Positions 1 to 8,707 of a DNA stretch of 64,000 bases are shown one piece after another. The first letter of the stretch is position 1. Each line of letters starts with the position of its first letter. The position numbers and the translations under genes are program-made. Source of the stretch: an uncultured bacterium. GTDB taxonomy: Bacteria > Planctomycetota > UBA1135 > GCA-002686595. Under the pieces are notes generated by a model. That model made no database searches. It was not told where the DNA came from and was given only the letters and a program-made list of their open reading frames with translations. The DNA lies in assembly GCA_937896235.1 (NCBI GenBank), contig CALBMX010000016.1, positions 1 to 64,000 of the forward strand, read 5' to 3'.

Positions 1-34
1 GGGCTGCAAACTATAATTCAGGTGAGCTCGCGCT

Positions 35-1210
35 CTAGCGGAACGCCGAGATCCCTGTCAGGGCCATACCGATCGCAAGAGTGTGTACGTCATGGGTACC
101 CTCATAGGTGATTACCGACTCCAAGTTGCACATGTGGCGCCCCGTCTGGAACTCTAGGCTAATCCCGTTGGCACCCAACATGTCGCGCACCACGCGAGCT
201 GTCTTCAAACCAACCTCGCAGCCATTGCGCTTCGCCATACACACTTGGTGCGGCCTAAGGGTACCGGAATCTTTCATGCGACCGAGGCGCAAGTTCATCA
301 GCTGCGCCAAGGAGATCTCCGTAGCCATATCGGCGAGCTTCTTCTGGGCAAGCTGCTTTGCGGCGAGTGGCGATCCGAAGACCACGCGATCCTGCGCATA
401 CTGAAGACCCTCGTCAAAGCAAGCCATCGCGGCACCGATAGAGCCCCACGCGATCCCGTAGCGCGCCTGGGTCAAACACATCAGCGGGCTCTTGAGTCCG
501 CCACTTCCCGGCATCAATGCCGAACCCGGTAGACGTACATCCTCCATCACCAATTCAGATGTCACCGAGGCGCGCAGGCTAAATTTGTGCTTCTGCTCGG
601 GAGCACTGAAGCCAGGTGTGTTCGTGGGAACCACAAAGCCCCGGATACCGTCATCCGTTTGAGCCCACACAATCGCAACGTCCGCAATCGTGCCGTTAGT
701 GATCCACATCTTGCGCCCATTCAAGATCCAATCGTCACCGTCTTTGACGGCGCGGGTCGTCATACTTCCGGGATCCGAGCCCGCATCTGGTTCGGTCAAA
801 CCAAAGCACCCCACGGCCTTTCCTGAAGCCAACTTGGGCAGCCACTCCATGCGGTGCTCCTCTGTTCCGAATGTGAAGATCGGATACATCACCAAAGATC
901 CCTGTACGGAGACAAACGATCGCAATCCGCTGTCGCCGCGTTCTAGCTCTTGGCAGATAATCCCGTAGGTCGTCCCGTTCATGTCGGCGCAGCCATACTT
1001 CTCGGGAAAGGTACAGCCGAACACGCCGAGCTCACCAAGCTCGGGAACAAGCTCCATAGGGAACGTGCCAGCCTCGAACGCGTCACCGATTAGAGGCATG
1101 AAGCGTTCAGAGGTCCAAGTGCGTACTGCATCGCGGACCATGAGCTCTTCTTCGCTGAATTGGTCGTCGAGGTCGAAGAAGTCGAGCGCTTTGTAAGGAT
1201 CGATTGCCAT
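35..1210 (-). CDS. gcdH: Glutaryl-CoA dehydrogenase (acyl-CoA dehydrogenase family)
   Basis: A flavoprotein predicted to oxidise and decarboxylate glutaryl-CoA to crotonyl-CoA in lysine/tryptophan degradation, in the cytoplasm. The 391-residue length is normal. The N-terminal helical part contains RSFVSVQ, matching the substrate-binding Arg region of glutaryl-CoA dehydrogenases. The FAD-binding middle has CFGLTEPDAGSDP and MWITNG, and the C-terminal end has YEGTHDVHTLAIG with the catalytic Glu in YEGT. These subfamily motifs separate it from short-chain acyl-CoA dehydrogenases. The gene begins with ATG and no SD is visible. It is divergent from the next gene, and no other lysine-degradation gene lies in the window. 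The subfamily call rests on remembered family motifs, not an alignment. Confidence 0.92.
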   Translation of the reverse strand: MAIDPYKALDFFDLDDQFSEEELMVRDAVRTWTSERFMPLIGDAFEAGTFPMELVPELGELGVFGCTFPEKYGCADMNGTTYGIICQELERGDSGLRSFVSVQGSLVMYPIFTFGTEEHRMEWLPKLASGKAVGCFGLTEPDAGSDPGSMTTRAVKDGDDWILNGRKMWITNGTIADVAIVWAQTDDGIRGFVVPTNTPGFSAPEQKHKFSLRASVTSELVMEDVRLPGSALMPGSGGLKSPLMCLTQARYGIAWGSIGAAMACFDEGLQYAQDRVVFGSPLAAKQLAQKKLADMATEISLAQLMNLRLGRMKDSGTLRPHQVCMAKRNGCEVGLKTARVVRDMLGANGISLEFQTGRHMCNLESVITYEGTHDVHTLAIGMALTGISAFR

Positions 1211-1420
1211 AACAGGATCGGAGACAGTCGAGGTTTACTGGAGCTGCCTAGAGAATTGTTGGAGGTGCTAAATTGAGATGGTCTGGACAGTTACCGCCCA
1301 AAACACAATGGCCCGCATTGTAGCTTCGCAGCCGCTGTCTGTTTCATCCATCCGCTAGGAGTTCGAGGCGCCCTTAGCGGTCCCTCAAAATGCGAACTAG
1401 AGGTTGGCCTGCGAATGCGG

Positions 1421-1426
1421 TAACTT
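1421..1426 (+). promoter_or_regulatory. -10-like hexamer TAACTT, 7 nt before ATG
   Basis: TAACTT fits TANNNT and ends exactly 7 nt before the ATG at 1434, where a transcript would start on or beside the start codon. No SD is present. This arrangement supports 1434 as the start of the EI24-like gene and suggests a leaderless mRNA. No convincing -35 is seen. Confidence 0.4.
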
Positions 1427-1433
1427 TCGCGGT

Positions 1434-2609
1434 ATGCGCGACAGCTTTCCACCCCCTACGAATTCGTCGACAAACACAACGAGCATGCCGTGTGCCCTGT
1501 GTGGCTATCAGAGTGTCCTTGACTCCTGCGACCACTGTGGGCGGGGCCAGGGGCCTCCACGCTCCCACATGGCCCGCGATCCAGTCGGAGCTAGCCGCGG
1601 CCTCCTAGTGGGCGCCACGGCGCTCCTCCAAGGCCTTCGGATCCTATGGAGGACGCGTGGCATCAAGCGGCTGCTACTGCCCCCTCTCGCGGTCACGAGC
1701 GTGATCTTCCTTGGTGCGATCTACTACATCTTCGGGCAGATTCAAAGTTGGCTCGACAGCTCCTTTGGCACCGAAGGGCACCGACTCTTGCTCACGACTT
1801 GGGATGAGGGTTGGTTGCGGTCCTCTGCCGAGTGGCTGCTCAACGATGGCTTCGGGATCGCCCTCATGCGCGGCAGCTCCTGGATCCTTTTTGCGCTCCT
1901 CTCTTGGGCGATCGCCTGGTACTGCTTCTCCATGGTGTACGAAGCGCTCGCGGGCCCCTTCCTCGACGAGGTCCAAGGAAAGCTAGAGGCGAGCTGGTTT
2001 GGCAAAGATCCGCGTGCCGCAATCGCGCGCCCCACCGAGCTGGCATCCTCCGTCTGTGCCCGTAACTCTTGGCTACTCTGCGCCGCCGGCATCACCCTTG
2101 CCTGCGCTAGCCTGCTCCTCTTTTCCGGCTGGCTCACCCTTCTCGTCCTGCCGGCCCTCGCCATCCCTTTCTTAGCGGCCATGTCCCCCACGGGTTGGCC
2201 GGGTTTACGGGACGCACAGGAGTACTCCAAGTGGCTGCGCTGGATCGTCTCGATCGAAGGCCGTGCACTGTGGGTCGGTATCGAAATCGCAGCCATCACG
2301 CTCTTCCTACTTGTCGTCCTCTTTCCAATCGGGTTCATCCCCGTCATTGGCCCGCTCCTCTACAGCGGCCTCATCGGCTTCGGAACCGCCATTGGCATGC
2401 TGGAAATCCCGATGGAGAGGCGCGGCTGGCCCCTTCGGATGCGCCTCTCTTTTCTATCGCACAACCTGATTCCCGTCACGACCTTCGGCGCAACCGTAGG
2501 TGTTGTTTTTGCCATCCCACTCCTCGGCCCGATTGTCGCAGTACCCGCGGCCTCCATCGGTGGGCTTTGGCTTGTACTTCGCTTGGACAAGAGCTTCCTG
2601 CGCCACTAG
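1434..2609 (+). CDS. EI24/CysZ-like membrane protein with N-terminal zinc ribbon
   Basis: A 391-residue polytopic inner-membrane protein. From about residue 50 it resembles the EI24/CysZ domain: several hydrophobic helices, with the family-like stretch GPFLDEVQGKLE between membrane segments. CysZ proteins take up sulfate; this one has no cys neighbours, so its substrate is unknown. Unusually, the N-terminus carries a CPxCG-type zinc ribbon with Cys at 20, 23, 32 and 35. I chose ATG 1434 over an upstream TTG (1404) because a -10-like hexamer sits 7 nt before it; ATG 1485 would also keep all four cysteines. It is convergent with the ArnT-like gene, 35 bp away. Confidence 0.75.
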   Translation: MRDSFPPPTNSSTNTTSMPCALCGYQSVLDSCDHCGRGQGPPRSHMARDPVGASRGLLVGATALLQGLRILWRTRGIKRLLLPPLAVTSVIFLGAIYYIFGQIQSWLDSSFGTEGHRLLLTTWDEGWLRSSAEWLLNDGFGIALMRGSSWILFALLSWAIAWYCFSMVYEALAGPFLDEVQGKLEASWFGKDPRAAIARPTELASSVCARNSWLLCAAGITLACASLLLFSGWLTLLVLPALAIPFLAAMSPTGWPGLRDAQEYSKWLRWIVSIEGRALWVGIEIAAITLFLLVVLFPIGFIPVIGPLLYSGLIGFGTAIGMLEIPMERRGWPLRMRLSFLSHNLIPVTTFGATVGVVFAIPLLGPIVAVPAASIGGLWLVLRLDKSFLRH

Positions 2610-2644
2610 AAGTTCGAGGCTGAGCAGTGCGCGCCTCCCAGTGG

Positions 2645-4495
2645 TCACGGTTCCAGTTTCGAGCCAATCACAAGCAGCTCCTTGCTGCCCAACCTACCGA
2701 TAAAACACACCCGGAATCCCAGTCGCTGCTCTTCGGTGAGCCGCGACCAATGTGACTCTGCAACTACCGCTAGAAAATGGGCGCCTTCACGTTCGCGCCA
2801 GAAATCGAGCCACGCGAAATCGGCTTCTCCCGCGCTCCCCATCTCCTCGAGGTAAGCTGGGAGCGGTCCTTCAGCAAAGTCCGACACAACAACTGTTGGG
2901 ACGTTGGAATAGAAGCGGAACCCCTCGGGTTTGATCCCCATGCAAGGGATTGAGCGGGCGGGCAACTGACTGTGCAATTCAGCGATCTGCCCGGCAACGG
3001 TTCTAGCCGACTTCACCTCGTCTCCCATGGGCATCACCATCAAAAAGATCAGACTCGTACCTAAACTCCACGAGGCGAGGGTTGCCAAACCCGCCCCCGA
3101 CTGACCTCTTCGGAGAGCCCTTGTGCGCTCGACCTCCCAATGGATTCCCCGCTCTTCGGACTCTATCCCCGGCTTTGTCCAAAGCGCTCGAAAACCGACA
3201 ATACCGCCCGTAATCATTACGCCCCCCCCCACTCCAATCCTCCAATACGCCGATTCGCGCAGACCTGGCATTTCGGCGATTCGGGCCACTAGGTCCACTG
3301 GTAAGTCGGCAAAGGTGACCACGAAACCAACACAGGTGAGGACGGTGCCTAGGAAAAGCAAAAAGCAAGGCGCGCTAATCCTCGCGATCCGGCCAAAGGA
3401 CTGTTCGCGCCGACTTGCGAAGGTGCTCGCAAGAGTTGTGCTCCACCACCGAGCACACAGAAGCGCGATCGCTGGATAGGCAGGGAGCAAATACAAGTTC
3501 CGTTTGGGAGGGATGATTGAGAAAAACAGGAAGAGTACCGCAAACCAAGCAAAGGCACGCGCGAGCCCGAGATCGACGCCCTTCTCACGATCGGACTTCA
3601 AAAATTCGGAGGCGCGTAGTCCACTTCGCAGGCTCGCGAAAAAGGGAAGCGCAAAGGGTAGAACTAGCAGCGGCAAACTCCACAGGTGCTGCCATGGTGG
3701 CCCCCAGTGACTGCCCCCTCCACTACTCCCAAGACGTCCCAAGTGCTGACCAAAGAGAAGTGGGCCCATGAGGTCTGGCTCGGCTGAGATCGCCGCTGAC
3801 GCCCAAAGGGTTGCGGGCAAAAAGGCCAGGCAGATCGCAACGGGATCGAGTAATACGCTGCGCAGGCTACGCTTCTGATCGAGGGTCCGAGCGCCTGGCG
3901 TAAAGTGCCATGCGAGCGCAACCAAAACAGGTATCAAAATCGCTATGGGTCCCTTGGCTAAGACCCCAAACCCGACGGCCAACCCCGCTAGCCTGATGTT
4001 TCGTTTTGTGCCCTCGCCATCCATCAACACGATGGCAATGGTAGTCAACATCGTGAGTAGGGGATCGATTTGCAGACGCCCGCCGATCTCTGTCACCATC
4101 ACGGTGCCTAGAAAGAAAGCCGGAGCCCAGGCTCCCTCCCTCGGACGCCACCAGCGGCATGCCAGAAGGCCTACCAGGTGTGCCGTGACTAGCGTAGCGA
4201 GGATAGAGACCATCCGCATGGCAAACTCACTCCATCCCGTTAGCCAACCAAGAACCCCAGCCAACCAAAAGAGAAGTGGTGGTTTATCAGGATACAAGCT
4301 CCCGTTGAGGTACATGGCGATACCGCCCTCACCGGCAAACACTTCACGTGCGACCTCCCCGTAGCGCGGCTCATCAGGTGCCCAGAAATCATGACTAATT
4401 GCCGACGCAAGTAACGGTAGAGCCATAAAGAGCCAGAGGGGGGCTGGACTCTTCCCCTGGAGCGGGGAGGCTTCGATCTTCTTGGGGGTAACCAT
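2645..4495 (-). CDS. ArnT/PMT-like membrane glycosyltransferase (GT83 type)
   Basis: A 616-residue integral membrane glycosyltransferase of the ArnT/dolichyl-phosphate-mannose transferase superfamily. It probably moves a sugar from a polyprenyl-phosphate carrier onto an envelope acceptor on the periplasmic side. The diagnostic first-loop motif DEPRYGEVAREVF follows the first helix, and YPDKPPLLFWLAG is also typical. Many transmembrane helices follow, with a soluble C-terminal region. The reading frame is open for 120 codons upstream, but ATG 4495 (MVTPKKIEAS) gives the expected family N-terminus. A run of nine C at 3222-3230 codes for glycines near the C-terminus. It is divergent from the GT2 at 4584, which probably makes its lipid-linked donor. 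Acceptor and sugar are unknown. Confidence 0.85.
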   Translation of the reverse strand: MVTPKKIEASPLQGKSPAPLWLFMALPLLASAISHDFWAPDEPRYGEVAREVFAGEGGIAMYLNGSLYPDKPPLLFWLAGVLGWLTGWSEFAMRMVSILATLVTAHLVGLLACRWWRPREGAWAPAFFLGTVMVTEIGGRLQIDPLLTMLTTIAIVLMDGEGTKRNIRLAGLAVGFGVLAKGPIAILIPVLVALAWHFTPGARTLDQKRSLRSVLLDPVAICLAFLPATLWASAAISAEPDLMGPLLFGQHLGRLGSSGGGSHWGPPWQHLWSLPLLVLPFALPFFASLRSGLRASEFLKSDREKGVDLGLARAFAWFAVLFLFFSIIPPKRNLYLLPAYPAIALLCARWWSTTLASTFASRREQSFGRIARISAPCFLLFLGTVLTCVGFVVTFADLPVDLVARIAEMPGLRESAYWRIGVGGGVMITGGIVGFRALWTKPGIESEERGIHWEVERTRALRRGQSGAGLATLASWSLGTSLIFLMVMPMGDEVKSARTVAGQIAELHSQLPARSIPCMGIKPEGFRFYSNVPTVVVSDFAEGPLPAYLEEMGSAGEADFAWLDFWREREGAHFLAVVAESHWSRLTEEQRLGFRVCFIGRLGSKELLVIGSKLEP

Positions 4496-4583
4496 TGGGG
4501 GCGAACGATACCGAACCGCATGGAGATTGGACAATGCTGGTTCTGCAACAATACCGTCTTGGCCCTTTACAGCATTACGGCCT

Positions 4584-5450
4584 ATGGCAAAATGGAGTCC
4601 CGTGCAGCACAGCCAAGCCAGCCCTCCTCCACTAGATCTCTCCTTAATCGCGCCGATCTGCAATGAAGAGGGAAATCTAAGAGCACTTGTCGCTCGGGTC
4701 ATCGAGGTTTTTGGCACAAGCGAGTCTTGGGAATTGCTTCTCGTAGACGACGGCAGTACCGACAAGTCCAGGGACCTGATTTTAGAATTACAAGGAGAGG
4801 ACAGCCGTGTGCGTGGCATTTTCTTCAGCCGCAACTGCGGGCAAACGGCTGCCATCGCAGCGGGGATTCAGCAGGCCCGTGGCACACTGGTGGCGACCCT
4901 TGACGGGGATCTTCAGAACGATCCACAGGACTTGCCGAACATGATCCTTGCCCTTCGCTCGGATCCGGACTTAGGCGGCGTCGTCGGCTGGCGCCAAAAG
5001 CGCAACGACAATTTTGTGCGCCGAGTCAGCTCCCGCGTTGCCAACGCGATTCGCAACCGGCTGAGCGGCGATTCGATTCGCGATACCGGTTGCTCACTGA
5101 AAGTCTTCCGTCAAGAAGCCATCCGCTCGATCACCTTATTCGAAGGAATGCACCGGTTCCTCCCCACACTCGTTCGCTATCACGGCTATCGCATCCTCGA
5201 ACATCCTGTCTCTCACCACGCTAGAGTTGCCGGGACTAGCAAATATGGAATTCGCAATCGAGCGTGGCGCTCGTTTAAGGACCTGCTGGCCGTTCGTTGG
5301 ATGCGGAGTCGATTGATCGAGCTTCCGATTGTCTTGATTCCCTCTGTAGGTTCGACCGCGGTCCAGAACGATGCCAAACTCGCAATCCCGGGCGTCGGAG
5401 CCCAGCCCGCTCCGCATGCAAAGGCGGATCCAACTCTGCAGTCAAAATAA
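4584..5450 (+). CDS. GT2 glycosyltransferase (DPM1/ArnC-like)
   Basis: A 288-residue GT-A glycosyltransferase, predicted to transfer a sugar from a nucleotide donor to polyprenyl phosphate at the cytoplasmic membrane face. Visible motifs are LSLIAPICNEEGN at the N-terminus, LLVDDGSTDKS, and LDGDLQNDPQDLP with the metal-binding DGD, as in dolichyl-phosphate mannose synthase and ArnC/GtrB. It lacks the two C-terminal transmembrane helices of GtrB. The adjacent downstream gene (gap 2 bp) supplies membrane segments instead. I chose ATG 4584 because the family fold begins about 18 residues after it; the frame is open further upstream but would overlap the divergent gene. Confidence 0.85.
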   Translation: MAKWSPVQHSQASPPPLDLSLIAPICNEEGNLRALVARVIEVFGTSESWELLLVDDGSTDKSRDLILELQGEDSRVRGIFFSRNCGQTAAIAAGIQQARGTLVATLDGDLQNDPQDLPNMILALRSDPDLGGVVGWRQKRNDNFVRRVSSRVANAIRNRLSGDSIRDTGCSLKVFRQEAIRSITLFEGMHRFLPTLVRYHGYRILEHPVSHHARVAGTSKYGIRNRAWRSFKDLLAVRWMRSRLIELPIVLIPSVGSTAVQNDAKLAIPGVGAQPAPHAKADPTLQSK

Positions 5451-5452
5451 GC

Positions 5453-6115
5453 GTGCTACCCGCACCAGGAATCGCAGAGGCAGGCTCTAGATTCTGGGAG
5501 TACTCGGCTTGGGTCGGCCAAGTTTTTTACTTCTCGAGATTCTTGATCCAGTGGCTGGCATCTGAGCGCAGCGGTCGCAGCGAGACCCCCCGGAGCTTCT
5601 GGTGGCTCTCACTCCTGGGCGCCCTTTTCGGTGGCGCCGGCGCCATAGGTCTCCATGTTTGGGTGCTCGTCCCTGCTTTTGGAATCAACACCGGGATTTA
5701 CATTCGAAACTTGGTCCTATCCCACAAGCGGCGGCTCTCGTCAGCGGCGAAACTAGGACCGCTCCCCGCCGCCCTGGGGGGGGCGGTCATTGCGATTATC
5801 GCACTTTGGTTCGGCATCGAAAACGGAAGCCTCAACCGTGATGTCCCTATGCTCATCTTTGCCATTGGCATTGGCGGCCAAGCGATTTGGGGCTCCCGCT
5901 TTATCTTGCAGTGGTGGTTTTCTGAGCGCAAAGGCCGTAGCCACTTCCCCAACACCTTCTGGTGGATCAGCATCCTCGGTGCATTCCTGAACTTGGCGTA
6001 CACCTCACAACTTGGGGAACCCGTCTTCATTGTTCCCTACTTAATCGCATGGTTCGTCCCTGCGCGTAACTTGACACTAGAATACCGACGTCGCAGAGAA
6101 CTCCACCCCCTATAG
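5453..6115 (+). CDS. Tandem LAB_N (lipid A biosynthesis N-terminal-like) membrane protein
   Basis: A 220-residue membrane protein made of two copies of the LAB_N-like module, a short hydrophobic domain otherwise seen at the N-terminus of some LpxB proteins or as small partners of GT2 enzymes. Copy 1 carries FSRFLIQWLASERSGRSE followed by SFWWLSLLGALFG; copy 2 carries ILQWWFSERKGRSHFP followed by TFWWISILGAF. The GTG at 5453 begins 2 bp after the GT2 stop, so the genes are almost certainly co-translated. The likely role is membrane recruitment or polyprenyl-phosphate handling for the GT2. A G8 run lies at 5776-5783. The start codon is inferred from spacing. Confidence 0.75.
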   Translation: MLPAPGIAEAGSRFWEYSAWVGQVFYFSRFLIQWLASERSGRSETPRSFWWLSLLGALFGGAGAIGLHVWVLVPAFGINTGIYIRNLVLSHKRRLSSAAKLGPLPAALGGAVIAIIALWFGIENGSLNRDVPMLIFAIGIGGQAIWGSRFILQWWFSERKGRSHFPNTFWWISILGAFLNLAYTSQLGEPVFIVPYLIAWFVPARNLTLEYRRRRELHPL

Positions 6116-6129
6116 CCCCCCACGTCACC

Positions 6130-7827
6130 GTGACCCGTACCTTAGTCACTAGCGCTCTTCCCTATGCCAACGGACCGATTCACTTCGGTCATCTGATTGG
6201 TGCCTATCTCCCTGCAGACGTTTACGTGCGTACGCTTCGCATGCAAGGTGAAGAGGTGCGATTCGTCTGTGGCACCGACGAACACGGTGTCGCGATCACG
6301 ATTGGCGCAGAGGCAGCCGGTATGTCTTGCGGAGATTACGTGAAGCAGTGGCACGCTGAGATCAAGGGCACTTTTGACGCGCTAGGAGTCGAGTTTGACA
6401 TCTTTTCAGGGACGAGTAGCTCACCAGGGCATGCCGAGCTCAGCCGAGACTTTTTCCGCGCGCTCAATGCGAATGGATACCTGATTAAAGACACCAGCAA
6501 CCAGCTCTTTTGTGAGCCCTGCGATCGCTTTCTTGCGGATCGCTATGTTGTCGGCACCTGTCCAAAATGCGCACATGCCAAGGCCCGAGGAGACGAGTGC
6601 CCTCAATGCGGAGAGTGGCTGGATCCACTGGAGATCGTCGATCCCAAGTGCAAAGTTTGCGGAAGCAGCCCAGAGGCCCGCGCTACAACGCACTGGTATC
6701 TGAACCTCCCCAAATTGCGTGATGAAAAAATCGGGACCTGGTTTCAAGACAAAGCCTGGAAACCAAACGTGCAGGCCTTTGTGACTGGCCTCCTCAAAGA
6801 CATCGATAAACGCCCGATCACTCGCGACATGAAGTGGGGTATTCCGGTTCCCGAAGAGATCGCCGGAGAGGAGCAAGGGAAGGTCCTTTACGTCTGGTTC
6901 GACGCCCCCATCGGCTACATCTCGTTCTTGCAGGAGTGGGCCCAATCTCAAGGCACTCCAGATGCTTGGAAAGACTGGTGGAAGTCGGAAGACACCGAGC
7001 TCGTGCACTTTATCGGGAAAGACAACATCCCATTTCACTGCCTGGTGTTTCCCTCGATGCTCTTTGGTGTCAAGGATGACTACATCCTGCCAACCGCAGT
7101 TCCGGCGATGGAATTCTATAATCTGCAAGGCGCTAAGTTCAACACGTCCGAAGGTCACGTCATCCCCTTGCAGCCATTCTTCGAGAATTATGACGCCGAT
7201 TCGACTCGCTTCTACCTACTAAACAGCGCACCTGAAACTTCGGATAGCGATTGGCGCTGGGAAGACTTCCAAGCCTGCGTAAACGCCGGGTTGGCCGACA
7301 CCATTGGCAACTTGGCTACTAGGGTACTGCGCTTCATCGATGCACACTTTGACGGCCAGGTCCCCCCTCTGCAAGAGAGGCACCGAGCAGAGCTCGACCG
7401 GGCCATGCTCGAGAGCTCTGGCTCTTTCTCAGACCCGGCCGATTCGATCCGCCGCTTCCGCTTTCGAGAAGCCACACAAAAGCTGCTAGCCAACGCGGCG
7501 GTTGCCAACGTCTATATTGACAGCACTGCCCCCTGGGCGCTTCGCAAGACGGACAGGGAGCTCTGCGGTAGCGTTCTGAACACCGCGGTGGAGTGGCTCC
7601 ACCTACTCTCCAAGTGGATGGCTCCTTTCATGCCTCAAAAAGCCCAAGGCCTCTGGGAGATGCTTGGTGAGACAACGCGGGTCGCCGATTCCGGGTGGCC
7701 CAAACTTCCGGAGTCGGCTTCTTGGAGAAGTGGACTATGTGGCCAAAAGTTAGGGGAGATCCATGGTCTCTTTAGCAAGCTCGATGACAAGACCATTGCG
7801 GCCGAGCTGGAAAAGTTAGGCCGCTAG
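6130..7827 (+). CDS. metG: Methionyl-tRNA synthetase
   Basis: A 565-residue class I synthetase that charges tRNA-Met and initiator tRNA. The Rossmann domain has the HIGH-type signature HFGH at residues 18-21 and GTDEHG. The connective domain has four CXXC zinc knuckles between roughly residues 130 and 185. The usual KMSKS loop reads KFNTS (residues 336-340), a clear variant that keeps the first Lys and last Ser. The helical anticodon-binding domain follows. The C-terminal EMAP/Arc1p-like tRNA-binding domain of longer MetRS proteins is absent. Translation starts at GTG 6130, 14 bp after the LAB_N gene, without SD. Confidence 0.94.
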   Translation: MTRTLVTSALPYANGPIHFGHLIGAYLPADVYVRTLRMQGEEVRFVCGTDEHGVAITIGAEAAGMSCGDYVKQWHAEIKGTFDALGVEFDIFSGTSSSPGHAELSRDFFRALNANGYLIKDTSNQLFCEPCDRFLADRYVVGTCPKCAHAKARGDECPQCGEWLDPLEIVDPKCKVCGSSPEARATTHWYLNLPKLRDEKIGTWFQDKAWKPNVQAFVTGLLKDIDKRPITRDMKWGIPVPEEIAGEEQGKVLYVWFDAPIGYISFLQEWAQSQGTPDAWKDWWKSEDTELVHFIGKDNIPFHCLVFPSMLFGVKDDYILPTAVPAMEFYNLQGAKFNTSEGHVIPLQPFFENYDADSTRFYLLNSAPETSDSDWRWEDFQACVNAGLADTIGNLATRVLRFIDAHFDGQVPPLQERHRAELDRAMLESSGSFSDPADSIRRFRFREATQKLLANAAVANVYIDSTAPWALRKTDRELCGSVLNTAVEWLHLLSKWMAPFMPQKAQGLWEMLGETTRVADSGWPKLPESASWRSGLCGQKLGEIHGLFSKLDDKTIAAELEKLGR

Positions 7828-7933
7828 GGAGCAGGCACCTCTGTAGAGGACTGCCAACAGACACCAAGCGGGTACGATCCTCCCCCACTCTCGTGCCGCC
7901 AGACAAACTCTAGTCGTACTCGCTGGAACTAAG

Positions 7934-7939
7934 TACTCT
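7934..7939 (+). promoter_or_regulatory. -10-like hexamer TACTCT before DUF2784 gene
   Basis: TACTCT fits TANNNT and ends 9 nt before ATG 7949, which would give an mRNA with at most a few untranslated bases. It is weaker than the other near-start -10 candidates because of the longer gap and the lack of a -35. Confidence 0.25.
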
Positions 7940-7948
7940 CAGGGAATC

Positions 7949-8353
7949 ATGGCGAGCTTTCTAGCTGATATCTTAGTCGCGGTCCACCTGCTTGTTGTGG
8001 TCTTTGTGGTCGGACTTCCGTTCATGATTCTGATCGGCTGGCTCAGGCAATGGGGATGGGTTCGAAAGCCACTTCTTCGATTCGGTCACTTGGCAATCAT
8101 GGCGTACATCGTGATGAATGCCGTCCGTGGCCAGCTCTGCTTTCTCACGATTTGGGAGTCTGACCTACGAGCCGACGCAGGCGAAACGGTTGAAAGCGCC
8201 TCATTTATGGGAAGGGTTCTACACTCCTTGCTGTTTGTGGAGGTTGACCAAGACCTGCTCCATCAAATCTATATCGCCTTCGGTGTCTTCGTTTTGGCGT
8301 TGACCATTTTAGTTCGACCTAAAGGCTCGCAAACTCGATCAACGGGGAACTAG
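7949..8353 (+). CDS. DUF2784 family small membrane protein
   Basis: A 134-residue protein with about four hydrophobic helices. The N-terminal helix (LADILVAVHLLVVVFVVGLP), a central GQLCFLTIWESDLR that corresponds to the conserved polar motif of DUF2784 (family pattern GQxCPLTxxE), and the C-terminal QIYIAFGVFVLALTILV all fit the family. The biochemical role of DUF2784 proteins is not known. It stands alone, followed by a strong hairpin terminator shared with the opposing hup gene. Confidence 0.75.
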   Translation: MASFLADILVAVHLLVVVFVVGLPFMILIGWLRQWGWVRKPLLRFGHLAIMAYIVMNAVRGQLCFLTIWESDLRADAGETVESASFMGRVLHSLLFVEVDQDLLHQIYIAFGVFVLALTILVRPKGSQTRSTGN

Positions 8354-8371
8354 GCCAGGTCGCCAAACGAA

Positions 8372-8407
8372 AAAGCCACCCCCCCTTAGAAAAGGGAAGG
8401 TGGCTTT
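8372..8407. terminator. Bidirectional hairpin terminator between DUF2784 and hup
   Basis: A 9-bp perfect stem (AAAGCCACC 8372-8380 with GGTGGCTTT 8399-8407) extended by C/G-rich inner pairs. It has A/T residues on both outer flanks and lies between two converging genes, so it can serve either strand. Confidence 0.8.
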
Positions 8408-8425
8408 GTGAGCTCTGGCTGTTCC

Positions 8426-8695
8426 CTAAAGGGCGTCGCGCAGAAGCTTACTGACACGGAAACCGACTCGCTGCCCGGCGGGCACGTCGATAGATTCACC
8501 GGTCCTTGGGTTCTTCAATGTACGCGCGGCGCGGGGCTTGACTTCGAAAGTTCCGAAGCCTGAGATCCCCACGTTGCCGTCTTCGTCAAGGCCCTTGCGT
8601 ACACCAGAAAAGACGACATCTAGAAGTCGGCGTGCCTCCTCGCGGGACACGACCACTTCTCTAGCAACTAAATCTATTAGCTGGCGTTTGTTCAA
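8426..8695 (-). CDS. hup: HU-family nucleoid protein
   Basis: An 89-residue HU/IHF-family DNA-bending protein. It starts MNKRQLIDLVA, has the dimer helices, and has the signature ISGFGTFEVKPRAAR followed by NPRTGESIDVPAGQRVGFR, where the Pro at the tip of the beta arm intercalates DNA. It lies only 12 bp downstream of the lysine-repeat H1-like gene, so the two chromatin proteins are probably made from one transcript that ends at the hairpin 8372-8407. Confidence 0.95.
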   Translation of the reverse strand: MNKRQLIDLVAREVVVSREEARRLLDVVFSGVRKGLDEDGNVGISGFGTFEVKPRAARTLKNPRTGESIDVPAGQRVGFRVSKLLRDAL

Positions 8696-8707
8696 GTTTG
8701 AACCTGC

